Shown one piece after another: positions 52,876 to 61,840 of a stretch of DNA of 64,000 bases. Numbering within the stretch: position 1 is the first letter of the stretch; every line of letters begins with the position of its first letter. Both the position numbers and the translations under genes were made by a program. The notes under the pieces are model-generated. The model did no database searches. It saw only the letters and a program-made list of their open reading frames with translations, and had not been told where the DNA came from. This DNA is from Desulfocapsa sp. (GTDB lineage Bacteria; Desulfobacterota; Desulfobulbia; Desulfobulbales; Desulfocapsaceae): the NCBI GenBank assembly GCA_022712895.1, contig JAFLJS010000036.1, positions 106,428 through 170,427 on the forward strand, written 5' to 3'.

Positions 52876-52896
52876 TTGTTAGTAACAAGAATTCTT
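52876..52896. promoter_or_regulatory. Candidate operator of the Phd/PIN operon
   Basis: TTGTTAGTAACAA (52876-52888) is a perfect inverted repeat around one G, and AAGAATTCTT (52887-52896) is a second palindrome overlapping it by 2 bp. They end 18 bp upstream of the antitoxin ATG. Phd-type antitoxins repress their own promoters by binding short palindromes here, so this is a reasonable operator. Confidence 0.5.
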
Positions 52897-52914
52897 ATCC
52901 TTAGATAGAGGACT

Positions 52915-53148
52915 ATGCAAGAAACTATTTCAAAATCTCAATTCAAGCCAAAAGCACTACAGTATTTTCGTGAACTCCAAGAGAGTGGAAAAGATATTGT
53001 GATAACCGACCATGGCAAACCGGTTATAAAAATTTCTCCATACTCTGAAGAATCACACCTTGTGCTGGAAGAGCTGCGACACTCTGTGAAACGATACGAT
53101 TCGCCAACAGAGCCTGTAGCGCTGGATGACTGGGAAATTTTGAAGTGA
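52915..53148 (+). CDS. Phd/YefM-family antitoxin
   Basis: A 77-residue protein. The N-terminus QETISKSQFKPKALQYFREL and the block DIVITDHGKPVIKISPY match Phd/YefM DNA-binding antitoxins. The acidic C-terminus (SVKRYDSPTEPVALDDWEIL) would bind and inhibit the toxin. It overlaps the PIN toxin start by 4 bp. Its start has a GAGG at short spacing. Confidence 0.88.
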   Translation: MQETISKSQFKPKALQYFRELQESGKDIVITDHGKPVIKISPYSEESHLVLEELRHSVKRYDSPTEPVALDDWEILK

Positions 53149-53543
53149 TCCTTTTAGATACTCACGTATGGCTCTGGTGGATTAGCGACCCAGAAAGACT
53201 TCCAGAACGTGCACTTACGGCCACAAACAAAGCAAAATCTGAAAAAAGCATCGTCATTTCAACAATTTCGACTTGGGAAATCGCACCCCTTGTTGAAAAA
53301 GGACGCCTAGAACTCTCTATAGATGTGAGAGACTGGGTGCGCAAAACAGAAGGGCTTCCTTTTGTACGCTTCGCATCAATCGATAATACTATCTCTCTCC
53401 GTTCAGTTTCTCTTCCCGGCGCTTTCCATGCCGACCAGGCAGACCGTATCATAACAGCAACTGCAATAACTATGGGGATTCCTCTGATTACAAAAGATGA
53501 GAAAATCCGAAATTATCCACACGCCCATACGATCTGGGATTGA
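53145..53543 (+). CDS. PIN-domain toxin (VapC-like ribonuclease)
   Basis: A 132-residue PIN protein starting at GTG. The first acidic residue is in ILLDTHVWLWW, a second in STWEIAPLVEKGRL (E) and the last in HADQADRIITATAI (D), followed by LITKDEKIRNY. PIN toxins cleave RNA, often tRNA. The coupled Phd antitoxin upstream defines a type II toxin-antitoxin pair. The following 220 bp to 53768 contains nothing I recognise. Confidence 0.9.
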   Translation: MILLDTHVWLWWISDPERLPERALTATNKAKSEKSIVISTISTWEIAPLVEKGRLELSIDVRDWVRKTEGLPFVRFASIDNTISLRSVSLPGAFHADQADRIITATAITMGIPLITKDEKIRNYPHAHTIWD

Positions 53544-53767
53544 TTCTCCGAATCCTACACTCCCTCTCTCAGACTCCTTTTGTACATATCACTGAAGACC
53601 TTGCAATCCGCATTTGCCAGGAGTACATTCCACATAAATGGCACATCATAAAGAGTATACTACCTAATAGTAGATGGCATCCCTTTACCTGATTACCATC
53701 CAAACTCAGCTTTGTATCTTTTGGGTTTTTTTGTATTAACACTACCTCCATTATCTAACGCTACAAT

Positions 53768-54271
53768 ATGAAAATAATACTCTTTTTACTCATTGCCTGT
53801 TTATCCGCGGGACTAACCCACGCAGAACAGAGATCCACAATTGGAGAAACAGCCTGGATACGTATTGGAGGGATTCCTCTTTCTTATCTGGCTAGGATTG
53901 ATACGGGTGCCAAGACCAGCTCGATCCATGCCACAAATATCGAAATAATCAATGGAAGTGCAGTCTATTCTGAAAATATTGGAAAAAGTATCACTTTTCA
54001 AACCATTAATCGTGATGGAATATATCAGCCGCTAACAGCTGTTATTACTAGGATAAGCAGTGTAAGGAATGGCCAGAGAACAGAGCAACGATACGTCATA
54101 CGACTATCTCTTTCCTGGAAAAATATGAAAAAGACCGTGGAGGTGAACCTACGGAACCGTTCAATGATGAACTACAAATTACTTATTGGTCGTAACTTCT
54201 TGTCAAAAGATTTCCTGGTGGATGTGGATATGAGAGCTGATCCATCAAAACAATTTCACCCTAAAAACTGA
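53768..54271 (+). CDS. Exported retropepsin-like protein (DUF785/RimK-associated zinc protease family)
   Basis: A 167-residue protein. It has a signal peptide (KIILFLLIACLSAGLTHA) and then the family motif YLARIDTGAKTSSIHATNIE with the DTGA aspartic-protease-like site, and KLLIGRNFLSKDFLVDVD near the end. The family is annotated as ATP-dependent zinc proteases but the fold resembles retropepsin. Its last 27 bp overlap the end of convergent gspB. Confidence 0.85.
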   Translation: MKIILFLLIACLSAGLTHAEQRSTIGETAWIRIGGIPLSYLARIDTGAKTSSIHATNIEIINGSAVYSENIGKSITFQTINRDGIYQPLTAVITRISSVRNGQRTEQRYVIRLSLSWKNMKKTVEVNLRNRSMMNYKLLIGRNFLSKDFLVDVDMRADPSKQFHPKN

Positions 54272-54847
54272 CGATTCATAACGTAACACCACGCCTTCAC
54301 TGTCGATTTTTTCCAAAGTGAGCCCATTAGTAACCAGATCTCCTTCCCGAACAATCCTGTTATTAATGATAATTAAACGTTTTTGTGGCACATCAGAGTA
54401 AACATGGCCAGCAAAGCTAAGATCCGGGATAGCCGCTCTAATGGCAACAGGCAACTCATCCAACAGAGGTACTACAGATGCAACATCTCCGACAGGAGTC
54501 ATCGCCTTTTCCTCTGTAGGAACTGATTTGGTCTCAGTTGTTACGGCACCCCTTGGAGAAGTCACGTTTGCACTAGGAACATGTACCGGAGCCTCTTCAT
54601 TAACGACCAACTCCTTCCGCTCCAGTAAAGCTTCGTCCATTGGAGCTTCTTGACGTCCATATTGCCACCAGAACAACCCGCCACCGCACAACAAAACGAG
54701 AACAACAACTCCGGGAAAATTCCACGAAGCCCCCCTTGACCTTTGCCTTCTGACAGACGGTCGAGAGTGATCCGCCTGAAGGTCGGGAATTGTGCCCCTT
54801 TGACGTTCCTTGTCAGATTTTTTCAGTGCTTCCAGAAGATAGGACAT
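54245..54847 (-). CDS. gspB: General secretion pathway protein B
   Basis: A 200-residue inner-membrane protein. It begins SYLLEALKKSDKERQRGTIP, the cytoplasmic GspB/ExeB start, then has one membrane segment (GVVVLVLLCGGGLFWWQYG, residues about 48-66), a low-complexity periplasmic linker and a C-terminal domain (PDLSFAGHVYSDVPQKRLII) shared with GspC/GspB-type proteins. With GspA it helps assemble the secretin. It lies 15 bp downstream of gspA. Confidence 0.9.
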   Translation of the reverse strand: MSYLLEALKKSDKERQRGTIPDLQADHSRPSVRRQRSRGASWNFPGVVVLVLLCGGGLFWWQYGRQEAPMDEALLERKELVVNEEAPVHVPSANVTSPRGAVTTETKSVPTEEKAMTPVGDVASVVPLLDELPVAIRAAIPDLSFAGHVYSDVPQKRLIIINNRIVREGDLVTNGLTLEKIDSEGVVLRYESSVFRVKLF

Positions 54848-54862
54848 TTCATATGCTCCCTT

Positions 54863-55948
54863 CTACTCGACTATCTCAAGTGGGATTATTGTTATACTTT
54901 CACTTTCTTCTGTTTTCACCACTTGCAATTCTTCTGCAACAGGCCCTGTTATTGAATCCTCAACCACCACACTCCTGACATCTTCCACCTCAATCAACCA
55001 AGATCTGGCCAATTGAACAACAGATGTCATACTATCTAAGTAATACAAAATGCCACTAGCACAAAACAAAAAAAGGAACACCGCGAAAACGATCTTTCGC
55101 AATCCCCCTTTTTCCGTTACTTTTTCTCTTTTTTCGCCACCATCGCCCAATACTTCTCGTGCGGCCTGATCGACAATCTTCGCGCTCACTAAATACTCTC
55201 CTTCCACATACGTACCAAGCAAAGAACGATCACAGATAACATTTATAACTCTTGGGATACCACCGCTAAACAAAAAAACCCGACTTAGAGCTTTCTTTGA
55301 AAATACCTTCTGCCGTTCTCCTGCCACAGCCAATCGATGAAGAATATAGGAAAAACAATTTTCGCGATCAAGGGGAAGAAGATGGTATCTGGAAGTAATA
55401 CGTTGATTGATCTGAGCGGCATCTTGCTGTGTAAGTTTATCTCTTAGCTCTGATTGACCCAACAACATTATCTTCAACAGTTTCTTTTGGTTAGTCTCCA
55501 GATTTGTTAAAAGACGAAGCTGTTCAAGCAGGGGAAGACTTAGACTCTGTGCCTCATCTATAAGAAGAGCACTGTTACGGCCATTGGCATGGGCTTTCAA
55601 GAGATAAATATTAAGCCTGTCAATATATGATTTCACACTCTGCTTCCTGTTATCCAGGGAAATTCCAAATTCTTCGCAGATAGTTTCCAACAATTCGAGA
55701 ACTGTCAACCGTGGATTAACAATAAAAGCCACATCTGTGTTATCAGGAAGTTGTGCAAGAAAACAGCGCCCCACAGTAGTCTTGCCCGTACCGACATCTC
55801 CCGTGAGGAGAATAAAACACCCGTCGCTACTCACTCCATACAACAGGTGGGCCAAAGCTTCCCTATGTCGCTCACTCATGTAAAGATAGCGTGGATCTGG
55901 AGCAATGGAAAAAGGTTTTTCTTTGAGTCCGAAGTAATTCGTATACAT
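54863..55948 (-). CDS. gspA: ExeA/GspA-type ATPase
   Basis: A protein of about 361 residues. It begins YTNYFGLKEKPFSIAPDPRY, with Walker A LTGDVGTGKTTVGR and Walker B SALLIDEAQSL, then GGIPRVINVICDRSLLG and a membrane segment (about residues 285-305). ExeA hydrolyses ATP and, with GspB, remodels peptidoglycan for secretin insertion. The frame is open to 56005, but ATG at 55946-55948 starts exactly at the family N-terminus with GGGG upstream. Confidence 0.9.
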   Translation of the reverse strand: MYTNYFGLKEKPFSIAPDPRYLYMSERHREALAHLLYGVSSDGCFILLTGDVGTGKTTVGRCFLAQLPDNTDVAFIVNPRLTVLELLETICEEFGISLDNRKQSVKSYIDRLNIYLLKAHANGRNSALLIDEAQSLSLPLLEQLRLLTNLETNQKKLLKIMLLGQSELRDKLTQQDAAQINQRITSRYHLLPLDRENCFSYILHRLAVAGERQKVFSKKALSRVFLFSGGIPRVINVICDRSLLGTYVEGEYLVSAKIVDQAAREVLGDGGEKREKVTEKGGLRKIVFAVFLFLFCASGILYYLDSMTSVVQLARSWLIEVEDVRSVVVEDSITGPVAEELQVVKTEESESITIIPLEIVE

Positions 55949-56172
55949 TGATGCCCCGACAAAAGGGAACCGCAGGGTTGAATTATAATCTCTTTCAGGT
56001 TCCATATTGATATTATTTACAGTATATTACTCTTATAAGACGGAAATGGACAAGTTTTTCTTTTTGTCTCTACTTTGATGGACTCGTAAAAAACGCCTAC
56101 ACTCACACCCCCCAACTTTTGTTTTACGTAGCCATCAACTCTGGTGCTCCAGTAAATTACTTGATCAAACCA

Positions 56173-57393
56173 ATGCCGATATACGAATACAAAGCTCTGG
56201 ACAAGAAAGGGAGATCATGCAAGGGACAAATTGATGCGGACAGCGAAAGCAAAGTGCGCGACAAGCTGAAACGTTCCGGAAAATACCCTGTCTCCATACG
56301 CAAGAATCTGAGCCGAAAAAAAAGCAAAGATCAAAAGTTTCTTGGAGGAACCTTTTTTGAAAGGATCAAATCCGATGAAATCCACGTTATAACCAGGCAA
56401 TTGGCAACCCTTCTCGGAGCTGGTATTCCCCTAATCAATGCACTGGCTTCACTTATTGAACAAAGCTCCAATCCCGCTCTGAAACGTATACTGGCTGAAA
56501 TTCGAGACAGCGTAAACGAAGGATCCTCTCTGACAAATGCCCTCTCGCCCTATCCGAAACTTTTTTCAGATATTTATGTAAATATGGTTCGATCCGGTGA
56601 GGCCTCAGGGTCGCTGGATGTCGTACTGGAAAGGCTTGCCGATTTCGGGGAAAACCAGAAATCCCTGCATGCAAAACTCAAAGCAGCTCTGGTCTACCCT
56701 ATCTTTATGGCTGTTATCGGAACAGGAATCCTCTTTTTTTTGATCAGCTACATTGTACCAAATATCACACGTGTTTTCATGGATATGGAGCGCATCCTCC
56801 CGCTCCCCACGCGGATTCTCATAGTCGCAAGCGACCTCCTGCGCAGTTACTGGTGGCTTGGAGCCCTCATCTTCATAGGACTTTCCACATTAATTCGCCT
56901 CTTCTTGGCACGAGATTCCGGACGAAGAATATGGGACAGAATAAAACTCATCCTTCCAATCGTTGGCCCTGTTAACCGGAAGATTATTCTGGCACGATTT
57001 GCATCCACCCTTGGCAGCTTGCTCAACAGCGGAGTTCCCTTGATCACTTCTCTACAGATTGTGCGTTCTCTTGTCAATAATCAGCTGGTGGGTGAGGTCA
57101 TCGAAGATGCCATAGAGAAAATCCAGAAAGGAAAAAGCATGCGCAGCGCCCTGGAATCATCCGTCTGGTTCCCTCCCCTATTTCTGCAAATGGTTGGAGT
57201 CGGTGAACAGAGTGGTCAACTTGAAGCAATGCTGGACAAGGTTGCAAAAGCGTACGAGCGGGAAGTTGAAAGTGCCATTATGGGTATGACAGCCCTTATT
57301 GAACCCATCATGATATCAGCCATGGGGGCTGCTGTTGGCTTTGTTGTACTCTCTATCTTGCTGCCAATTTTCGAGATGAATCAAATGATATAG
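56173..57393 (+). CDS. gspF: T2SS inner-membrane platform protein GspF
   Basis: About 406 residues from the ATG at 56173 (MPIYEYKALDKKGRSCKGQI, the GspF/PilC start); an upstream extension to 56119 is unlikely. Two repeated helical domains have ITRQLATLLGAGIPLINAL and FASTLGSLLNSGVPLITSL, and three membrane segments are visible (about 170-195, 222-243, 380-402). It connects the GspE ATPase to the pseudopilus. gspA diverges upstream. gspE is not in the window. Confidence 0.93.
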   Translation: MPIYEYKALDKKGRSCKGQIDADSESKVRDKLKRSGKYPVSIRKNLSRKKSKDQKFLGGTFFERIKSDEIHVITRQLATLLGAGIPLINALASLIEQSSNPALKRILAEIRDSVNEGSSLTNALSPYPKLFSDIYVNMVRSGEASGSLDVVLERLADFGENQKSLHAKLKAALVYPIFMAVIGTGILFFLISYIVPNITRVFMDMERILPLPTRILIVASDLLRSYWWLGALIFIGLSTLIRLFLARDSGRRIWDRIKLILPIVGPVNRKIILARFASTLGSLLNSGVPLITSLQIVRSLVNNQLVGEVIEDAIEKIQKGKSMRSALESSVWFPPLFLQMVGVGEQSGQLEAMLDKVAKAYEREVESAIMGMTALIEPIMISAMGAAVGFVVLSILLPIFEMNQMI

Positions 57394-57548
57394 CTTCAGT
57401 TGGTAAACTAGCGCCAGAAGGTCAGGTCCCCATTCCAGGACATGCTTGAAAATACATATTTTGCGTGATACACTTACACTATGTGTTTACATCGATATAA
57501 CACCTTGTAAGAGTAGGCAAAAACCTTAATCTTTAAAGGCATCAGCCC

Positions 57549-60167
57549 ATGAAACTTTTTTTACAGATAGCTTTATTTCTCCTTTTAGGAATTGCCACTC
57601 CGCTCATTTCGTATGCAGAAGAAATTTTAGACCCCGATTTCGGAAACAATGGGCGGCTCACGACAGAATTCTCCATCTATGATGATAAAGCCTTTGCCGT
57701 CATCGTCCAGCCAGATCAGAAAATTCTGGTAGCAGGTCAAAGTGAAAACGGTGCTGACACAGATATTGCCATCGCTCGCTATCTCCCTGATGGACGCCTG
57801 GACAAGGATTTCAACGTCACCGGCCAGGTAACTGTCGCCGTTGGGTCAGGAAATGATTCAGGACATGCCCTGACTATTCAGGAGGACGGAAAAATTATAG
57901 TTGCCGGAACAACGGATAATGAAAATGACCTTGATGTTGCGGTTATCCGTCTCCATCCCAATGGACTTCTGGACATGGATTTCAGCAACGACGGCCAGGC
58001 AATTATCACACTGCCAGATGGTGATAATTATGCGCAGTCAGTACTGCTGCAAAAAGATGGGAAAATTATTATTGCAGGGTACAGTGAAAGCAACAACACG
58101 AACCAACTCTTTCTTGCCCGCCTCAACAGCGACGGCACTCTGGATACCAATTTTGGGAATGAAGGTTTTGCCAAAAGCTCCGAGATAAAAAACTCATCGG
58201 CATTGAGCGCAGCATTGCAGGCCGATGGCCGCATTCTTCTTGCAGGATTGATCACCTCCAAAACACTTCAACGGGCAGCACTCTTCTCCTTTACGGAGGA
58301 TGGTGAGATTGATGAAAATTTTGGCAACCAGGGTATTAGCCTCTCAGGACCAGAAGAGGACGATTCTCTTTTTTATGACCTGGAAATTCTGAACGATGGA
58401 AAAATCCTGGCTGCAGGAGCCTCAATAAAAGAAAACTACCATTCCGTCCTGCTGGCAAAATTTACTGATACCGGAAGTGCAGATGTCGAGTTTAACGACA
58501 ACGGTCTGGTTCAGACAGATCCTGGCATTGAAACTATTGCCTATGGACTTGCTGTTGCAAAAGATAATACTATTTATCTTGCCGGTTCTGGCAGTAAAAA
58601 TCAGGATACGGACTTTATACTTCTCCACTTTAGCGCCAATGGATATCTGCTTAATTCGGAAGCAGGAACAGTAGTGGAGGAAGAGGAAGAGGAAGAGGAA
58701 GAGGAAACTGTTATAATTCTTAACCCCCTCGAGTTACAAGACAGCATGCTGCCAGTACAAGATTACACTCTCACTGATTTTACCAGTTACAATGACGTTG
58801 CCCGCGCCATACATATATTCGATGATGGAAGCATCCTGCTTGTCGGATCTGCTGATAACGGGAACGATAGCGACTTCGCACTGCTCCTCTACACCCCTGA
58901 ACAAATGGCAGCCATTCGTCAGGTCGGAGGGATTTACACCTCTGAAGGCTACTATATAGTCACGACCCCAATAGACAATATCACCCGTAACAGTGCCACT
59001 ACAGGCGGTTATCTCCAAAAAAACTCAGGTTCAGCTACTGTTACGAAACGCGGCGTTTGCTATGGAATCTCTCCCGCTCCGGCATTTAAGGATGCCGATG
59101 AAGTTGAATACAGAAAGGAAACCAACCCTGCAACCGCAAGTGAAGAAGGTGAAACTACAGCTGCACGTGTGAGCAATCCCTTTAAAAGCAACCTTGTTTT
59201 GGAAGGCTGTACTTCTGATGGCTCTGGAGAGGGCGAATTCCGTAGTGATCTCATTAACATTACTCCAGATACAACTTATTACGTCAGGGCCTATGCAATA
59301 CTCTCGCCAGCGACTCCTGAAGATGATTCCGTAATAGATGGTACAATTATCTACGGGAATGAACTCCAGTTAAAAACCAAAGATGCCTGTTTCATAGCAA
59401 CCGCAGCACATGGTAGTATAGACAAATCCCAGGTCACCATCCTCCGTCAATTTCGCAATACCTACCTCAAATCATCAACACCTGGAAAGTTCCTAATTCA
59501 GAGTTATTATCGTTTTTCTCCACCCATTGCTGAACTGATTTCCGAACGCCCCAGCCTACAATTCATAACCAGGATGCTCCTTGCACCAGTTACAGCGATA
59601 AGCTACTGTGCATTACACCCTCAACTTTCGTTACAACTCATTGGAACCATGCTACTTATTATAATACTACTTCAAAAACACTTCTCTTCCATGGCACAAA
59701 CCAAACACCACACACCAGACACCACAAACAACATCTCCCTGAGCACCCGGGGATTCACCCTCATCGAGCTCCTTGTGGTTCTCGTTATCATCGGTATCCT
59801 TGCAGGTTACGTCGGCCCTCGTATTATGGGACACCCTGAAGATGCCAAGCGAACCATGGCAGCAGCCCAGATAAGTGGGCTTGAAACTGCCCTCGAATCC
59901 TACCGACTTGATAACGGTGCATACCCAAGCACAGAGCAGGGACTGCAAGCACTTATTCAAGCACCGACAGCTGGTAAGCTCCCCTCTAAGTGGCGCAAAG
60001 GCGGATACATGAAGAAGTCTAAAGTCCCCAAAGATCCCTGGGGAAATGAATATATTTACCTGAGCCCTGGCAGTCATAGTGACTTTGATCTAATCTCCTA
60101 TGGATCAGACAATGAATCCGGTGGTGAAGATGCCGATGCAGACGTAAACAACTGGGAAATCGAGTAA
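57549..60167 (+). CDS. Delta-60 repeat/CFI-box protein fused in frame to GspG major pseudopilin
   Basis: An 872-residue frame. Residues 1-23 are a signal peptide. About residues 28-370 contain six delta-60-type repeats (DPDFGNNGRL, DKDFNVTGQV, DMDFSNDGQA, DTNFGNEGFA, DENFGNQGIS, DVEFNDNGLV). Ten glutamates follow at 377-386. A fibronectin-like part ends at about 610, then a CFI-box (CFIATAAHG, 614) and a hydrophobic helix (about 694-710). From M715 onwards it is a complete GspG: a 21-residue leader ending RG, then FTLIELLVVLVIIGILAGYV with Glu5 (740) and the PWGNEY and DFDLISYGSD motifs. M715 (59691) could be a separate start, but no ribosome-binding site is visible. Confidence 0.85.
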   Translation: MKLFLQIALFLLLGIATPLISYAEEILDPDFGNNGRLTTEFSIYDDKAFAVIVQPDQKILVAGQSENGADTDIAIARYLPDGRLDKDFNVTGQVTVAVGSGNDSGHALTIQEDGKIIVAGTTDNENDLDVAVIRLHPNGLLDMDFSNDGQAIITLPDGDNYAQSVLLQKDGKIIIAGYSESNNTNQLFLARLNSDGTLDTNFGNEGFAKSSEIKNSSALSAALQADGRILLAGLITSKTLQRAALFSFTEDGEIDENFGNQGISLSGPEEDDSLFYDLEILNDGKILAAGASIKENYHSVLLAKFTDTGSADVEFNDNGLVQTDPGIETIAYGLAVAKDNTIYLAGSGSKNQDTDFILLHFSANGYLLNSEAGTVVEEEEEEEEEETVIILNPLELQDSMLPVQDYTLTDFTSYNDVARAIHIFDDGSILLVGSADNGNDSDFALLLYTPEQMAAIRQVGGIYTSEGYYIVTTPIDNITRNSATTGGYLQKNSGSATVTKRGVCYGISPAPAFKDADEVEYRKETNPATASEEGETTAARVSNPFKSNLVLEGCTSDGSGEGEFRSDLINITPDTTYYVRAYAILSPATPEDDSVIDGTIIYGNELQLKTKDACFIATAAHGSIDKSQVTILRQFRNTYLKSSTPGKFLIQSYYRFSPPIAELISERPSLQFITRMLLAPVTAISYCALHPQLSLQLIGTMLLIIILLQKHFSSMAQTKHHTPDTTNNISLSTRGFTLIELLVVLVIIGILAGYVGPRIMGHPEDAKRTMAAAQISGLETALESYRLDNGAYPSTEQGLQALIQAPTAGKLPSKWRKGGYMKKSKVPKDPWGNEYIYLSPGSHSDFDLISYGSDNESGGEDADADVNNWEIE
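58677..58706 (+). repeat. Five perfect GAGGAA hexamers
   Basis: Five copies of GAGGAA encode ten consecutive glutamates in the linker of the delta-60/GspG fusion. Changes in copy number would keep the frame and alter only linker length. Confidence 0.9.
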
Positions 60168-60173
60168 GATATT

Positions 60174-60677
60174 GTGTATTGCTCTAGCCGCAAGCAAGGC
60201 TTTACGCTTCTCGAACTGCTTATTGTTTGCCTACTGATATCAATCAGCCTGGCCTTTGCCATTCCCAATCTGCGCAACACTCTGTTAACAGATGAATTGG
60301 CTTCGGGATCACGAAAAGTTATTTCGCTGATAAAAAGCTGCCGTGCCCGAGCCGTTTCCCAGCATCAAGCCTTTCTTATTTTTTATGACATGGCAGAAGG
60401 AACATTATGGTACCAGCCCGCAGAGGCAAAAAATAAAACTAACATTGCTCACTCTTCCATTACCCTCCCGCCAGGAATCCAGATCCGAAAAATTACGCAG
60501 GCCAGCAAAAGCAGTAACAAAAAGTCGAACCCAAACAGTATCTGGATTTCCAAACAGGGATATATGGACAAAACAGCTATTGAGTTGGTTGCCACGGACA
60601 ACACGAGCATTACTCTGCTGATTTCAGCTTTTCTTCCGATTATTAAAGTTATTGAAGGATCGATTGACTTTCAATAA
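60174..60677 (+). CDS. gspH: T2SS minor pseudopilin GspH
   Basis: A 167-residue pseudopilin starting at GTG, 6 bp after the fusion gene. The prepilin site is SRKQGFTLLELLIVCLLISI, with cleavage after G and E at +5. The following FAIPNLRNTLLTDELASGSRKVISLIKSCRARAV region fits GspH/FimT. It caps the pseudopilus with GspI, J and K. An unusual 147-bp gap to gspI follows. Confidence 0.87.
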   Translation: MYCSSRKQGFTLLELLIVCLLISISLAFAIPNLRNTLLTDELASGSRKVISLIKSCRARAVSQHQAFLIFYDMAEGTLWYQPAEAKNKTNIAHSSITLPPGIQIRKITQASKSSNKKSNPNSIWISKQGYMDKTAIELVATDNTSITLLISAFLPIIKVIEGSIDFQ

Positions 60678-60824
60678 CTTCGTATTAACCTTCACTTATC
60701 ATGAGTTGAGACGACTGTATCTGCGAGAAACCAGTCGCCTTTAGTAAACATTTTGTAAGTTAAACTTTTCACCTGCAATTGAACAAACTGTTCATGAACA
60801 ATGTAGGTTAGCCCAAACCATCTT

Positions 60825-61205
60825 ATGAAAAACACTGGCTTCACACTTCTGGAAGTAATGATTGCAGTGGCCATTCTTGGCATTTCTCTAACCAGCCTCT
60901 TTGGTTCCCAATCCTCGTCTGTTGCCCTTGCTGCTGAAACAAGATTTAATATTCAGGCACCATTATTAGCCCAGATGAAGCTGGCAAAACTCCATTCTGA
61001 CGAAGCAGCCATCACGGACAGTGGTAACTTTGGTGATGAATTCAAAGGATTTAAATGGGAACTCACCGTAGAAGAAGCTTTATTTGAAGGATCAACAACC
61101 CTCGAGCAGCTAAACGGTACTCTGCAACACCTCATTCTTGTCGTTTCATGGGGTGATGATCTCTATAGTTATCAGCTGGACAGCTATCGGCGGAGTGAAC
61201 AATGA
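60825..61205 (+). CDS. gspI: T2SS minor pseudopilin GspI
   Basis: A 126-residue pseudopilin with prepilin motif KNTGFTLLEVMIAVAILGIS (E at +5) and the short GspI C-terminal domain (FKWELTVEEALFE). It overlaps gspJ by 4 bp. Upstream, a 147-bp non-coding stretch holds a TGTTCATGAACA palindrome (60789-60800) and a CGACTG/CAGTCG stem, which may form a processing site or a separate promoter. Confidence 0.88.
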   Translation: MKNTGFTLLEVMIAVAILGISLTSLFGSQSSSVALAAETRFNIQAPLLAQMKLAKLHSDEAAITDSGNFGDEFKGFKWELTVEEALFEGSTTLEQLNGTLQHLILVVSWGDDLYSYQLDSYRRSEQ

Positions 61206-61840
61206 TTTGCCGACAGCGTGGTTTTACACTCATTGAGATTCTCGTTGCAATAAGCATTTTTGCCACGGTCATAAGCCTTGCCTACTCTTCATACAATGCT
61301 ACTTTCCACATTATCAACAACGCACAGGCACAGACCAACATCTACTCCAAGGCACGCATTGCCATGGAACGTATAGTCGAAGACCTTGAATCTTTTTATC
61401 CAGGAAAGGAAATACTATTTAAAGGGACAAGTGAAACCTTTGGAAACTACCGGGCCGACAGCCTCCAATTTTTTTCCACGGCCCATGTCCGCCTGCAACC
61501 CGATTCCAGGTCACCCGGTACTGTTTTAATAAGTTATACAGTTGAAGAAGATCCTGACACTGAAACACTTCTCCTCTATCGTAGTGAGCTTCCCGCAACT
61601 GACACAAACGAGGCTGACAGAAAAACCTCTCCCGGACTATTGCTCTGCAACAATCTTCTGGAAGTCGCTTTTGATTACCAGAACAAAGCTGGTGAAAACG
61701 TTGAAAACTGGGGGGATGACGAGGAGGAAGAAGATGCACCCGATCTGGTAACTATCACTCTGCGTTTTGATGATACTGAGCAGGAGGGAGCGGGAATTTT
61801 ATTTCAGACAGGAATAAGGCTACCTTCTGCCGTAAAGTAA
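61202..61840 (+). CDS. gspJ: T2SS minor pseudopilin GspJ
   Basis: A 212-residue pseudopilin with RQRGFTLIEILVAISIFATV (cleavage after G) and the GspJ regions ARIAMERIVEDLESF and LLCNNLLEVAFDYQN. An acidic insertion (DDEEEEDAPD) sits before the last strands. It overlaps gspI and gspK by 4 and 1 bp, which indicates a coupled operon. Confidence 0.9.
   Translation: MICRQRGFTLIEILVAISIFATVISLAYSSYNATFHIINNAQAQTNIYSKARIAMERIVEDLESFYPGKEILFKGTSETFGNYRADSLQFFSTAHVRLQPDSRSPGTVLISYTVEEDPDTETLLLYRSELPATDTNEADRKTSPGLLLCNNLLEVAFDYQNKAGENVENWGDDEEEEDAPDLVTITLRFDDTEQEGAGILFQTGIRLPSAVK

Noticed and set aside
57394..57548. Riboswitch (for example c-di-GMP type) upstream of the delta-60/GspG gene
   Set aside because: The 155-bp leader has some inverted bases around GTGATACACTTACACT but not the conserved core of a known riboswitch.
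59667..60077. 136-codon minus-strand frame inside gspG
   Set aside because: It lies antisense to the conserved GspG domain and has no known motif.
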